Assembly (NCBI GenBank): GCA_002189035.1
Contig: CM007991.1
Location: 2,852,001-2,916,000 of the forward strand
Reading direction: 5' to 3'
DNA: 64,000 nt
Origin: Utricularia gibba
Taxonomy: Eukaryota; Streptophyta; Magnoliopsida; Lamiales; Lentibulariaceae
Made by a program: the position numbers and the translations under genes. Of the stretch, positions 34,257 through 46,772 are shown piece after piece. A model generated the notes under the pieces. The model ran no database searches, was not told the DNA's origin, and worked only from the letters and a program-made list of their open reading frames with translations. How positions within the stretch are numbered: position 1 is the stretch's first letter; every line of letters starts with the position of its first letter.

Positions 34257-37200
34257 ATGGAAGGTGTTAGTGCCCAAGTAGCTGCTCCTGTAGTAATCCA
34301 TCAAAAGCCGGCTCCTGTTAGGCATCCATTGACCAAGAAGCGCGACCTACCTTTAGATTCTTCCGGTTCTGTCCATGAAAACTCTTCAGGTTCTTGGAAT
34401 ACTAAGTGCTGGAGTTGGGACAGCACTAGTTTTATTGCCAGTCCATTGCAAACTGAAGGGGTAAAACCTGGGAAAGGTGATCATATATCAGCAGTCTTGC
34501 GGAGGAAGTTTGATCTAGTGTGTGATTCTGTAAAGCTTAAACAATCTAGTAACAGTTCACAAGGTGATCATAATCAGTATGATAGTCTTGGAGATGGAGA
34601 CGAACCTGGAAAGAGTGTCAGTAATGATGGCTTGGATCCGATTGAGGAACCAGAACAAGTGTTGAAGCCTAGTAAGAGAGTAAAAATGGTATCATCTGGT
34701 GGTTCTGACCACCCCATTTGCCAGGTTGATGACTGCACTGAAAATCTGTGTACAACTAAAGATTATCACCGGCGGCACAAGGTATGTGAGGTTCACAGCA
34801 AAGCAAAAAATGTGCTAGTCAGAAAGCAGATGCAGAGATTCTGCCAGCAATGTAGCAGGTTGTTGATTCTAGCTTTTCACACCATTAAATGAATTAACTG
34901 ATATTTTTACTACAGTAAGAGTCTATTTCAAAATGTGTTTCAAGGACTGCACCAGCATCATTATCTTTGTCTATTAATCTGTGTGAAGTCCATTTGAACC
35001 ACATTGTGGCTTATTGGCACTCCCTTCTCCTAGGTTTCACCCTCTGCTTGATTTTGATGAGGGAAAGAGAAGTTGTCGACGGAGACTTGCCGGGCATAAT
35101 AAGAGGCGAAGGAAGTCTCAACCGGAAGATGGTAAGGTTCATGGTAGAGTGCCTGGTAGCCAGCCCGACTATATCGATCGTGGAGGAGATATAATCAATC
35201 GGCTTTCAGTACTGACCCATGGAGAAGGTATAAATGAAGCATATGAAGTAACTTTGACTAATAATGAATCAACACTGTACCCTATATCTCTTGTTTATAC
35301 ATAAGATTGGCACAAGCAAAAGGCTTAACTGGTTGCTTGTATCCTTGCAGGAACTGCAAAGAGAATGATCAAATTTTCCAGGGCACCTGGAGAAGATCAG
35401 CAGGTGCAGGTTCTTAGTCGGCTAAATTCGTTGCCTTTTCAAGTAAGCTTACCTCCCAAACGTGCACATCAAAAGACAATGGAAGGCATTGTTCAGGATG
35501 GTGTAGTTTCTGAAAATCAGAACCAGACACCACGAAATGATTCTTGTCCATCAACTAGGGATTTTATGTGTGTTCTTGCGAGTGATCCAGCAGCACATTC
35601 TTCATCTTCATTTGGCATTCAATCGCTTCCAAGCACTGGAAAATTTGATCTCGAGAAAAGCAAGTCAACATGTGCTGAGCAAGTTGGTTTTGTTAGTATT
35701 CAAGGGTCTATAAGGGCACTTGATGGTCCTGGAGGAGGGAGAAGAAATGAAAATATAGCTCTGGAGATGTCTGATAATTTATGGTTACACATGTCTAGAT
35801 CCTCACCTGAAGATACTGCCTCTAGAAATTTTCCATCAAATAGAATCATTACTTCATGTAACAGCAGTGATCACTCGGCGGAAAAGTCACCTGCATCTTC
35901 ACCTCCTCTGCATGACTTATTCCCACTACAGGCTTCCAGAGAAACTTGCAAGGATGGTGTTTTGTCCAAATGTGAAGATAAAATTTTGTGCATGCAGAAA
36001 GACCAGAAAGAAAGAACTTGTCTTCAGCTGTTCGGGCAATCAGTTCAAGCTACTGAGGATGGCTCGGTTCAAAGTTCTTCATGCCGAGCAGCCACCTGCC
36101 CATCTACTTCTGGTTCTGATCAATCCCCTTACAGTATGAACGTGGATGTTAAGGTAACTTTTTGGATGATTTGCTAACCGCATACATTTCCCTTTGAGGC
36201 TGAAATTTTTAATTCATTTTTTGGTAGGAACGCAGCAGCCGAATTATAGTCAAACTGTTTGGCAAAGATCCAAGCTGTTTGCCTACATCATTGCGTACAC
36301 AGGTCAGGTTTTATGAATCAGGGTGAATCATTCATGATTTTCACGTGGTTGTGGGAAGGACCTCATATTTTTTATGTTGCCTTATTTTTAGATATACAAT
36401 TGGCTTTCTAAAAGTCCTTCAGACATGGAAAGCTACATTAAGCCTGGTTGTGTAATTATATCTTTTTATCTGTCAATGCCATCTTCAACATGGGATCGAG
36501 TGAGTGTCCATGCTCTTCTCCTTTTGAAGCTTCTTATGTTTGTTTTATCTATCAGACATCATGTTCTATCATCTTCAGCTTGAAGAAAAATTTTCTGATT
36601 ATGTGAACTCCTTGGTGAAAGATATTGATATGGACTTCTGGGGACATGGAAGATTTTTGGTTTCTTCAGGAAGTGTGATGGTTTCCCTTAAGGATGGTAC
36701 ATATATCTCAGTTCATATTCATTTCTAGTCGCAGTGCAAACACTCAATTTCTTTCTTCAAGAAGGTGAGGTCTGAATCTGCAGGGAAGATGCATTTTCGT
36801 AAACGGTTAAGGGCCCAAGTTGCACCTGAGTTAATATATGTCTCTCCCTTAGCCGTGGTTTGTGGACAAGAGACTTCTCTTGTATTGAGAGGGAGGAGCC
36901 TAAAGACTCCAGACATTATGTATGAACTTAATAGTTTCACAACTAGTAGCATTTTTTCGGTTGTCTTCTCTCCTGAGATATATTTTTAATGCTTTTTCAG
37001 GATACACTGCACACACACAGATGGATTTAGCGTCCAGGAAAACAGCAGTTCTGCTTTACAAGACAATGGTTACGATGAGATACACTTGGATGGCTTTAAG
37101 ATCAGCAATTCAACGTGCAGTTCTCTTGGTCGTTGTTTTATTGAGGTATCCTCTTTTTTTACGATTACCCCACTGTTCTGGTGTAGTTATATCTTTGATC

Positions 37201-38197
37201 ATTCATAGGTTGATTGTACTTCCAGAGGCTTCTCCTATTTTCCGATAATAATAGCAGATCAGGCCATCTGCCATGAATTAAGATTTTTGGAGTCTGAGCT
37301 TCATGTAGAGTTTGAGAACAAGGGAAAACTATATGATAGGAGGAAACGAGTGCTGCACTTCCTGGATGAGCTTGGATGGCTGTTTCAAAGAAAAAGCAGC
37401 TCTTGCTCATCCGAAATCCACGAAAACAGTCTTTGCCGCTTCAAATCTCTTCTAATATTCTGTGTTGAACATGACTTTTGTGCTCTTATGAGAGCATTGT
37501 TGGACATTCTGCTGGAAGTGACACAGGAAGTAGAATGGGAGACACTGATGGAAGACCACCTCTTGATCAGGGCAGTGAAAAAACAGTCCTTTCCTATGGT
37601 GAACCTCCTCATTAACTATTCTGTAGTTAGCTCCAGTTCAGGTTCACAGCAGTTGACTTACATTTTCACACCGGATGCGCCTGGACCAGGGGGTGCCACA
37701 CCCCTGCATTTAGCCGCCTGCACATCATCTTCACCTGATTTGGTTGATGCACTCACAAACGATCCTCAGGAGGCAACCAACATTCCCTTATTTCCTCAGT
37801 TTTCTTCCCCTGCTGTGTCTTGACATTTTTCGTCAATGCCGTGTAGGTGGGATTGCGGAGTTGGAATTCCATCCTGGATGAAAAGGGTCATTCTCCATAC
37901 GCATATGCTGTCATCAGAAACCACCATTCATACAATGCACTGGTTGCTCGCAAGCTAGCAGAGAGAAACAATGATCAAGTCTCTGTACTGATCCCCAAAA
38001 AGCTCCCATCTTCTTGCTCCAAATGCACCATCCTTGCAGCTGGGAGATACCAGATCAAGCCTCGTCCTTACGCCCGCAGTATGCTCGCCATCGCCACAGT
38101 TTGCGCCTGCGTCTGCATCATCCTAAGACTGCACCCATCCTTGAGTCAGAAGAGCTCACCTTTTGCTTGGGAAAACCTCGATTATCTGTCAAGTTAG
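34257..38197 (+). CDS. Long SBP-box transcription factor with C-terminal ankyrin-like region (SPL1/SPL14 type)
   Basis: SBP proteins bind GTAC-core promoter sites. Ten exons: 34257-34858, 35034-35227, 35351-36153, 36228-36302, 36392-36499, 36579-36696, 36784-36919, 37001-37145, 37209-37772, 37847-38197. They sum to 3096 nt, exactly 1031 aa plus stop, close to SPL14 length. The SBP domain (residues about 158-235) shows both zinc modules (CQVDDC...[29 protein letters not shown]) and the overlapping [20 protein letters not shown]. The middle region is Ser-rich and poorly conserved. The C-terminal third has family motifs ([25 protein letters not shown]), an ankyrin-like [13 protein letters not shown] and a final hydrophobic stretch ([17 protein letters not shown]). 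The intron after exon 9 needs a GC donor (GAG|GCAACC). No miR156-type site expected in this clade. Confidence 0.9.
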
Positions 38198-38916
38198 GTG
38201 ACTAATTGCCTTCAAGTGTTCATTCAAGTCCACTGCTTTTTCTTTTTTCTGGTGATCAAGCTTGGTTTCCATCACATTATTGGAGAAAGTCGATGACCCC
38301 CCTTGCTCCCTTTCACTTCGGCCAGCGCAAAGCACTTGGCTTTGCGCCACGCAGGATGTATTGAAAAAGGAAGCGTCTCGGAAAAAGTAACAGACCGAGA
38401 CCGTGAAAAAGACATGCCGCTTGTCCGCCACACGGTAAAAGGAAGATGACTGAACCCTCGCATTCTCCCTGCTTTCTCGACTGGTGCAATATGGAGGTAA
38501 AATCTGGAACAAATGAATTGGCTTCACGCCCACCACCAGACCCCTCCTTCCTCTTGTTTTCTCCCCACAAAAACGAAAACAAAAAAAGACGTACGGCGTG
38601 GTGTTTTCCAGGGCTCAGGGTGATTATTTGTGAATTGTGACACTCACCAGGCTGCATCTGATTCTGATGCATTCAAGGAAGGCTGCAGGCGGCTTGTTGG
38701 GATTTGACAGGATCATAAACTATGTCTCTTTTATCATAAACTATGTAATGACATCAAGCAAATATTTACAGAATACCATCTAAGGATGCAGCAGCAGCAT
38801 AACACAGTGAATGCAATGCACGTTGTTCTGCATATAAAAAATGTCCCATACGACATGTACTAATATGAATAGAGAGCCAACATGTTTGTGTATGTTTCAC
38901 TGAGATTACTTATTGC
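38198..38916. other. 3' flank of the SBP gene and end of the OMA1 remnant
   Basis: I looked here on the minus strand for the missing C-terminal half of the OMA1 protease (HEVGH helix and later parts) and found nothing similar. Long open frames near 38272-38672 have no family features. Confidence 0.5.
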
Positions 38917-39622
38917 CTCATGTGCAAGAATGAATGCATTTTCAGCATCTGTCGGACAAAAACTTAAGTGTACCAGTAAACATAACAATCTTACCATTGG
39001 CTAAGCAAAAAGCATACACTAGAAGATCATTAATCAAAACAACTTCCCATGCCACCCCTTCCAAATACTCATTTTTTCTGTCACCAACCTCAGTACTCTT
39101 ATTGATTGATGCATCTAGAGTATCATCCTTGGCATCACCCCCCAACGCCTTCCTTAAGTAGCTCAAAGCATGCACCTTTCTCGAATCCATGGGCAGTTCA
39201 TCAATTATACACTTTGGCATGCCCTGAGCCCTCACACTGTCGGGATGAAGAGGAGACAAAATCTTGACTCCGTATATAAATTTTTTCCACTCAAGCACAA
39301 GTTCCCCAACCTTCCTGTGGAAACCATGAGGTAAAGGTACAAATTGGGTTCTATTTGTTAGGATAGTCTACTGACTCCCAAGGTAGATGACCACGCTTGA
39401 GACTGAGACAAGCATGGCAACTACAATCAAAGTATTCCTAAAAACGGGAAACCACCCGCTGGGCTTATGGAAGTGACTAAGCTGTGTCCGGACACGGTGA
39501 AATCTCTTCCGCCCACCAGCCTGGCTCTGCCATGGACTTCTATAGGTCATCATCCCAGAGTTTTTGAAGGGGTTCGAGGAAGGTATCTCTAGCGGCAGAG
39601 TCTCGACGGAATGCAGCATCAA
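38917..39622 (-). pseudogene. OMA1-like mitochondrial metalloprotease, broken N-terminal fragment
   Basis: OMA1 is an inner-membrane M48-type zinc protease of mitochondria. Read on the minus strand, the fragment shows the N-terminal membrane segment (FRNTLIVVAMLVSVSSVVIY), then TNRTQFVPLPHGFHRKVGEL, the ILSPLHPDSVRAQ stretch and LEGVAWEVVLINDLLVYAFC followed by ANGKIVMFTGTL. These align in order with plant OMA1. There are three lesions. An in-frame TAG at 39368-39370 sits between the membrane segment and TNRTQF. A one-base shift lies at about 38943, so DAENAFILAHE continues in another frame. Similarity then stops right at the HE of the HExxH zinc motif. No downstream part is found. It cannot make an active protease. 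Confidence 0.8.
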
Positions 39623-39966
39623 AAATCAATCTTGAACATCTTCTGTAACTAGAAGCCATTAGATTAGTGATCAAAACAAAGGAAAAGGGAAAGAATCAAG
39701 CGTACGAAAGGTGACTGAAGGAGAGATCCCCCACCGGGCCGGCCCGCCCCGGGCCTGAGAGCGAAATCACTTAATAATCAATTACTGGGGACAAATGATA
39801 AAAGGGTGCCGAGGGTAGTTATGTAATTTCCAAGAGATCAGGGGGCCTAGTGACAACGTTTTACTTGGGCGTATTTTGCTCTCTCTCATCTCCATTTTTC
39901 TGCTTCCCTTTTCGTTTGTTCCGGCGGACAAAAAAAAGAAAAAAAGCTGTCGGTGGAAAATCCGCG
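39623..39966. promoter_or_regulatory. Upstream region of the GALS gene
   Basis: About 340 bp between the OMA1 remnant and the GALS start. Contains GGCCGGCCCGCCCCGGGCC-like GC-rich sequence near 39735. An in-frame ATG exists at 39850, but the conserved MRKEPPPPP start is at 39967. No clear TATA box. Confidence 0.4.
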
Positions 39967-41494
39967 ATGAGGAAGGAGCCGCCGCCTCCGCCGGTCGCCG
40001 GAAAGATCTTTCTCTGCTTCGAGAGCAAGCCCTTTTTTGCGGCATTACTCGCGATAACTCTTGTTATGCTTGTGTGGAACCTTCAGCCGTATTACGAGAA
40101 CATTCTGTCGGCATCGTCGCGTTGCTCCGCAGCGGGAGGCGTTTCCCCGGGTATCAAATCGGTCAGTTTGGGGTTAACGGCGGCATCGGAGAAGAGGTCG
40201 GTGAGTCCGCCGGTGGATCCCAACAAGCGGACGTTCAGAGCTTACGGTAGTGCAGCGGCGCTGTTTGTGCAAATGGGGGCGTACCGCGGTGGGCCGAGTA
40301 CTTTTGCGGTGGTAGGTTTGGCATCGAAGCCCATTCACGTTTACGGGAAGCCGTGGTTCAAATGCGAGTGGTTTCCCAACGATGGGAACTCGTCGGTTAG
40401 GGCTAAGGCCTATAAGATGCTTCCAGATTGGGGATATGGCCGCGTTTACACCGTCGTCGTCGTCAATTGCACGTTTCCGGAGAATCCCAACGCCGATAAC
40501 GGAGGCGGAAAGCTGATGCTCAATGCTTACTACGGCGAAAGTCCCCGCCGATTCGAGAAGTTTACTGTCCTGGAGGAGGCGGCAGGCGCCTACGACGAGT
40601 CCAATTACCGGCCGCCGTATAAGTACGAGTATCTCTACTGCGGGTCATCGCTGTACGGTAACTTGAGCGCCGCGAGGATGAGAGAATGGATGGCTTACCA
40701 TACTTGGTTCTTCGGGCCCAGCTCCCACTTCGTTTTCCATGACGCGGGTGGAGTGTCACCGGAGGTGAGGGCGGTTTTGGAGCCGTGGAAGAGAGCTGGG
40801 AGAGTCACATTACAGGATATCAGGGCTCAGGCGGAGTACGATGGTTACTATTACAACCAATTCTTGGTGGTGAACGATTGTCTCCACCGGTACCGACACG
40901 CCGCGAATTGGACGTTCTATTTCGACGTCGATGAGTACATCTATCTGCCCGACGGCAACACTCTGGAATCTGTGCTCAGGGACTTTTCTAACAACACCCA
41001 GTTCACAATCGAGCAAAACGCCATGTCCAGCATTCTCTGCGTCAATGACAGCAGTCAGGAACAGGACTATTCCAGGTGTAATTTTCACTCTGTTTCTTTC
41101 AACTCCTCCCATATGTCAATTGTCGGTCTGACTTTCCGACGGGTGATGTGAATGAAGGCAATGGGGATTCGAGAAGCTGGTGTTCAGGGACTCAAGAACA
41201 AGAATCCGACGAGATCGGAAATACGCAATTCAGGCGAAGAACGCCTACGCCACCGGCGTACACATGTCGGAAAACGTGATCGGACGAACCCTCCACGCAA
41301 CGGAATCCAGGATCCGATACTATCACTACCACAACTCCATCACCGTCCACGAGGAGCTCTGCCGGCATCTAGTACCCACCGCCGACTTGAACGCCACCAT
41401 CTGGATCGACAAGGTGCCCTTCGTCTACGATGACAACATGAAGAATCTTGCACCAGTGATCAAGCAGTTCGAGAAGAGAGCCATCCGCCGGTGA
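39967..41494 (+). CDS. Galactan beta-1,4-galactosyltransferase, GALS type (GT92)
   Basis: GALS enzymes extend beta-1,4-galactan side chains of pectin (rhamnogalacturonan I) in the Golgi using UDP-galactose. Two exons, 39967-41075 and 41158-41494, sum to 1446 nt (481 aa plus stop). The start MRKEPPPPP is followed by a type II signal-anchor (residues about 20-38, FFAALLAITLVMLVWNL). The GT92/DUF23 catalytic region has REWMAYHTWFFGPSSHFVFH, the DxD-like FYFDVDEYIYLP, SRQWGFEKLVFRDSRTRIRR spanning the splice junction, DRKYAIQAKNAYATGVHMSE and RIRYYHYHNSITVHEELC. The 82-nt intron uses AG|GTGTAA and AAG|GCAATG. 5' GC is high. Complete. Confidence 0.92.
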
Positions 41495-44011
41495 AATCAT
41501 ACTCTCCTTTTGTTTTGTTCCTGGAATACCCGTTGCAGACATCAACGTCATCACCACCGCCATGAATGTACAAAAGCTCACACAACACTGGAATCTTTAT
41601 TATTATTTTTTTGTTTTTTTCTTTTTTAGCGTGTTTATTTCCTTTTATGTTAAAAAATAATCATAATAATCAAAGGTGATGGTCAAAATATTAGCACACC
41701 TTTCCAAAATAGCACATAATAATCAACGTGCTCAATAAACTTGATATATATTTTCTTTTTTAAAAAAAAGAATACTATAATACAATATTATTTGTTTAGA
41801 ACATCTTTATTTGTAAAATTTTACATTTTCCTTTTCAAACCAAAAGTCGTGAGTAGATTTAGAAATCTAATTACTTTGATCAACTTAAATATATATATTT
41901 TTTATTTTAATGTAGGAGAGATTTATAAATTAATATATCAAAAAGAAAATGGTATAGATATATATATTCATTTAACGTACGTTAATTGGTGACCGCGTGT
42001 GCGTGCATATGAGGGGTACGTGATACCTAATGAATGCTACTGCTTGCTCTATTTCACAAAAATTTATTATTTAATATTTAAAGAAAATTCAGGAAAAAAA
42101 GAACGGGCGGCTATTGGTGGACGATCGCACATCCATGGCGGGCTGTTTGCCACGTGCCCTTGTCGGGATGAACGAACAATAATAACGTTATTACCAATAA
42201 TTAAATGCATTAGGTCGCGGCCCGAATAATGGAAATTTATTTTCCCGATCGCCGACACCGACGGCCGGAGCCACCGCCGCTGTCACTGAACCCTTCAGTC
42301 TTTATTACACGCATTGATAGGTAATTACGTCCAACACTCGCTGTACACTTGGAGTAAAACTGTTCATAACATCCACTGTGTCGAGCGCTTCCTGCCCTGA
42401 AGCCTGCGTCTCGTTGGTTTTGGCTGATCTGATCTGATTACAGATTCAATGGCGTCTTGCAGCCGGCGTGGACCACCGAGAGAGTCAAGCCGATTGCCTT
42501 GGCTGTAGCAGATGATACGCCCAATGGGAATCTGGCTAGGGCCTCAGGAATTGGACTAATGATCGGATTGAATCAGTTTGATTGCGTAGGTAGTGGGTAG
42601 GCTCTCGGTGATGGTTCCATCAACCTCCAATAATATGCTTAGGCTAACTTGGTTTTTCCCCAGCCAATCAACATGGAGCCTTTATATTTGTGAACAACCT
42701 AACCAGTTGGCGCTGGGCACCTAACCAAAGGGCTACCACCATAAATTGCAAGGGAGTAGAAGGCGACTGCTGCCCTGAACGCAACTTGGTGGAGAATATT
42801 CTCAAAATTCTACCTTTTTTACGATGCACTGCAGTCATCTCTGGTCACTGATGGGAATTCTCATGGGTTGTGACAGAGCAACGATGAGGAAGAGCTTGCA
42901 GATCTGTTGTATCAGTAGGTAGAATTGTTTCGCTGTACGAACCCCAGTACATATAATGAATGGACTAGGATAACAGACATTTTAACTAGAGTGGAGCTCT
43001 AGTTTTTCATGGAGGATTCACCCCAACTGGGGTCATGCTCAGTTTCGATATCTGCAAAAAGTGAATGTGTATCAGTTTTAATAATGATGCAGAAATTGAA
43101 TGCCTATTTGGTTGATCACTTGCTGATCTTTGCTATAACAGAACTGCAGTGCAACTTGGAACATGAAAATCTTGAAAGATTACGGCCAAGATAATCATCC
43201 GCCATATCTTCTGAAAGAAGCCCATGACCATATATGCTGATGAATATTTACCAAAATAACTAATGGTAACAACTGCAAGCTCCTCGATGCGTGTAAAGTC
43301 AGATGCTTGAGAAAAGATCCAATCTTGGCTTACACTCCACGGCCCTCGTCAGCAATGGTGGACATACAGAGATATATACAACGGATCTGGGAAATCGGCA
43401 TAACTGCGAATTGTCAATGGCGAATTGAAATGGTGACGCCTGAAGTATTGCGTGGAGATTTGGGCCAAAGATGTGATTTCGAAAGGATTCGATTCGAGTT
43501 CTAATTAGCGCTGTTCGTTATCTCGCCATTAGACCATCTGAACTGGTCAATTTCCGTTTATAATTTGTATTTCATGCACAATCAATGACATTGGAGCCAC
43601 ATCGTCGTACGAGATTGGATCAAAATTCTTCTTTTCTTAGATGAGTCAAATCGTGCTAGCATCTACCAAGTTCCATCTAAACCCCCACCTAACTTTCTGG
43701 TCTTCTTCGCCCTGGCTTTCGTCTTCGTTAACTGATGATCAACGACAGAAATAGTTTTGTTTTTTGATCCAGGTATGATGATGCTCTTTCACGCGTTTAA
43801 CCTCTGGGTTTTCTGTATAGAATTTCGTGTCTTCAAGACTGTATCTTTTTATGCTGTTACGATTTCTTCCTCTTTTGAAGACTGTATGTAATTGTGGTAT
43901 GATAATGCTCTGCATTTTTTTCTGCGATTGTGTTTGTTGAAAAGTTGGGAATTGTGCCTCATCGAACGCTGACATCTATGTTTCCGATTAGGTGTTTGTG
44001 TGGTGGTTGCA
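41495..44011. other. Longest gene-poor stretch, between GALS and RAD52
   Basis: About 2.5 kb. Positions 41580-42060 are AT-rich with T/A runs. From 42240 to 43700 base composition is mixed but frames are short and carry no family signature. The end near 43720-44000 likely holds the RAD52 promoter and 5' UTR. I see no terminal repeats, so no clear transposon. Confidence 0.5.
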
Positions 44012-45032
44012 ATGGCTGTTGGGTGCCCTAAAATCATGCTGCCATTTACAGACCTGAGCTTTACTTCGAAGGGGTCTGCATTTCCATGGTGGGGCAATAC
44101 ACATTTGGAGTCTAGCGTTCGTAACAGGGTACAGAAGCTCCGGATTGCTGCAGTCTCAAGTGGCGATGGCAGTATTATGAAGAAGAAAGGGGAAGCCCCC
44201 AATTCAAACTACGTAGTTCCCATGGACAAGGCATCAAGCCTCACACGTCCCTTAGCTGAGATTTTCCGTGACCTGAACAAAAGAATTCCTGATAACACAA
44301 CCAAGTTCCGCGATGATGAACCTACTTGCATCCCATGGTCAAGTGAAAACTTTTTTCTCCTTATTGGATATTTGATTTGAAAAAACTTGACGCTCTGTAT
44401 CCATAACTTTCGACCAGGTACCAAGCAAACCGCATGCTGAGCTTCTATGCCCCAGGTTCTTGAATCCTTCCTCCTTGTTTCATTAGCCATGGATCTTGAT
44501 TCTTTGTTGCTAGAAACCATTAAGTAACTGCTAGGCTGCTTGTTTATGCTTCTTTCCCCTGTAGGTTGGTGTGGAGAAATCCGTGATGTTATTTTTTCAG
44601 AGAACTCCACCGTCACTGTTGTGTATCGGATTACCATTCGCGGTTCTGATGGAGAGGTGTGCCACTTTAACCATTCCTTTGTCTGCATCACCCCCATGTC
44701 TTTCATCAGTTCTTCATTAGAGGCCAGTCTTCTTCTTCTTCTTCTCCCTCTGCATCTGCCTTTCCCAGCCTCTGTTGATTTACCATCTGCTTTGGCCCAA
44801 AAGTTAACAGTTAGCTCAAAGCCAACTCTTCAGTGCTTTTGATGTCAAAATTGGTGAACTGTGACAACATAACGGCTGTTTGATGCCACTGCAGGCACAC
44901 CGTGAATCAACCGGGACGGCGTCGACGGCAGACGACACCATCTCCGATCCGGTTGCCGCGGCGGAGCAAATTGCGTTTTGCAGAGCCTGTGCTCGCTTCG
45001 GCCTGGGATTGTATCTTTACCATGAAGAGTAG
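44012..45032 (+). CDS. RAD52-like protein 2, plastid-targeted DNA repair protein
   Basis: Plant RAD52-like proteins bind single-stranded DNA and support homologous recombination in organelles or nucleus; the -2 type is chloroplastic. Four exons: 44012-44337, 44418-44455, 44565-44656, 44895-45032. They sum to 594 nt, exactly 197 aa plus stop, the family length. The first about 75 residues are transit-peptide-like (basic, Ser-rich). The conserved core then reads RPLAEIFRDLNKRIPDNTTK, IPWYQANRMLSFYAPGWCGE, VRDVIF-type segment with I, TVVYRITIRGSDGEAHREST, AAAEQIAFCRACARFGLGLY and ends LYHEE. All introns are GT-AG. Plastid location is inferred from the N-terminus and the match to the -2 type. Confidence 0.92.
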
Positions 45033-45518
45033 AACCGGATCCGTACAGCTTTGAGCTGAGGCCTTCCTGTGCTTTTGGCACTTGGGATGCTGTCCAAATT
45101 TTCAAAATCTATTTTTACTTAAAAGAGTCTATGTTTTCAAAATTTATTTGTATCAAAAATATTTGTGAATTTATGTTTTTGTACCTTAAGTTTTATAGAA
45201 GATTAATAATTCGAAATTATTTAATAATTTTCAAAAATAATATTACAAAATGGGCCTGGATTGAGGCCCATGATGAAGGTATGTATATCCCATTGAAGGG
45301 CGGGGTGCCAGATTGGCGGTTTCGTTTTTCTATCCGTGTTTCCGAACCTTTCTGATGGGATGCGATGAATTCTGATCTTGGTGCTGCTTGTCAATGTTTT
45401 CTGAGTTGGTGTTGGCAGTTTGGGGTTGACTTTCGGCTATTTATCTAGCGTCTTTTGGATCAATGTTCGGTTTTATGAAATCTTTAATGAAACCCTGATC
45501 CATACTATTGTTGGCAGA
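45033..45518. other. Between RAD52 and the KH pseudogene
   Basis: 3' flank of RAD52 followed by GGGCC/GGCCC motifs near 45250-45270 and a T-rich stretch ending in TTGGCAG just before the KH-gene ATG, which looks like a splice acceptor of a 5' UTR intron. No coding sequence. Confidence 0.45.
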
Positions 45519-46147
45519 ATGGAGATTGCAAGTATGGCAGCTGAAGCTGAAGCGGCTTCTGCTAAGCGTCCTGCTCATGATGGTGTTATAGCCGAAGGTG
45601 GGAAGAGGAAGAGGCTAAATGTTTCGAATTTTGGTACTGAGGATGAGAAAATGCAGAATTACTGGAAAAGTTGGAAGCATAATATCTCAAATATGTCAGG
45701 AGTCTGGGGCCAGAGTGCAGGTTGAGGAAACTGTTCCTGGAGATGATGAAACGGTAATTATCATTTTCGGATCAGATCAGGACAAGGAAGTGGAGGGTAA
45801 CCATGCAAAACCTGGAAACGTGGATTGCGTAGAGAACAAATTATGTGAAAACCCAGAAAAACGTAGTGAAATTGAAGAAAGAAATACTGCATTTGTATCC
45901 CAGGGACAAAGAAAAAATGAAACTTCCGCCATACAAAAAGCTATGCTGGATTTGTTTGAGAAAATTAATGAGTCATCTCGGCCAAATGAAGGAGATGGCG
46001 TAAGAAATGTACAATCTCCAGGTGTTGCGAGGCTTCTTGTCTTCTCCGTTTCCAGAGACCTTGATCATCATATCCGGGGTGCCAGAGCAGGTCAATGCGG
46101 CTCAGAGTCTTATTCAAGCTTTTGTAATCAGCGAGACAGAGTGCAGC
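45519..46147 (+). pseudogene. KH-domain RNA-binding protein remnant with internal deletion
   Basis: The N-terminus (MEIASMAAEAEAASAKRP, GGKRKRLNVS) resembles poly(C)-binding-like KH proteins of plants. A one-base shift near 45620 is then needed to read KH1: FRILVL, GKVGSIISQICQESGARVQV, EETVPGDDETVIIIFGSDQD. Acidic linker and ETSAIQKAMLDLFEKI follow, then the start of KH2 (VARLLVFS). At about 46050 the frame shifts again and jumps to the end of a late KH domain: ETLIIISGVPEQVNAAQSLI, QAFVISETECS, stop at 46145-46147. The middle KH domains are missing. An A-run at about 46330-46342 follows about 185 bp downstream. The intronless layout plus A-run could mean a processed copy; a decayed normal gene is also possible. 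Confidence 0.65.
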
Positions 46148-46772
46148 TGACTTGTGATTCACATAGAGATGGTGTGTCTTTCATGACACTGTTGAATTAT
46201 CTCTAACTTAGTACATTTTGTGCTTATGAGGTAGGATCAAAAACCATATTTTCTTGGGCATCAGTGTATCAGATCTTTTGAGGAAGACACCTGTTCCCCC
46301 AGTTTCCAACTGTAGGTTATGATCTTGATAAAAAAAAAAAAAGCACGATCTTTTCAAATATTCCAATTCAGCCATTGGGTTGTTAACACCTAGTCAAAGA
46401 TTGGGCTTGATCCAAGCGCTGAAAATCTAGGGGAGCTTAAATGTTGGTAGCAAAGAAGAATCTTTCCTTTGGGTTGAGCGAATCCCAACACCAGTTTGAT
46501 GTGAAGGAATTCTTTTGTTTTTTTTTTCTCACTGCAGATATGAAGCAATAGACGATGCCAGTCAAGAGCGAGAACCTCCCAAATTTTGATTTTCGTCTAC
46601 TAAAATGGAGCCTCATCATTTTCAGGTAAGTCTAGTATTTTGAGAAAGTTGCAATGTAGCGAATTATTGCACCTGTACACCACTACTCTTACAAAAAGAA
46701 AAACTAATTGGCTTCTAGAGGACTGCTATCGGATGCTATTGTTGATGGTCGCTAAAACCTCGTCAGTTTCAG
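46148..46772. other. Between the KH remnant and CEPR1
   Basis: Contains the A-run at 46330-46342, a T-run at about 46518 and the 3' flank of the CEPR1-like gene. No gene recognised. Confidence 0.45.

Noticed and set aside
41151-41157. Apparent frameshift in the GALS gene after DYSR
   Set aside because: An 82-nt GT-AG intron (41076-41157) explains it exactly and restores SRQWGFEKLVF.
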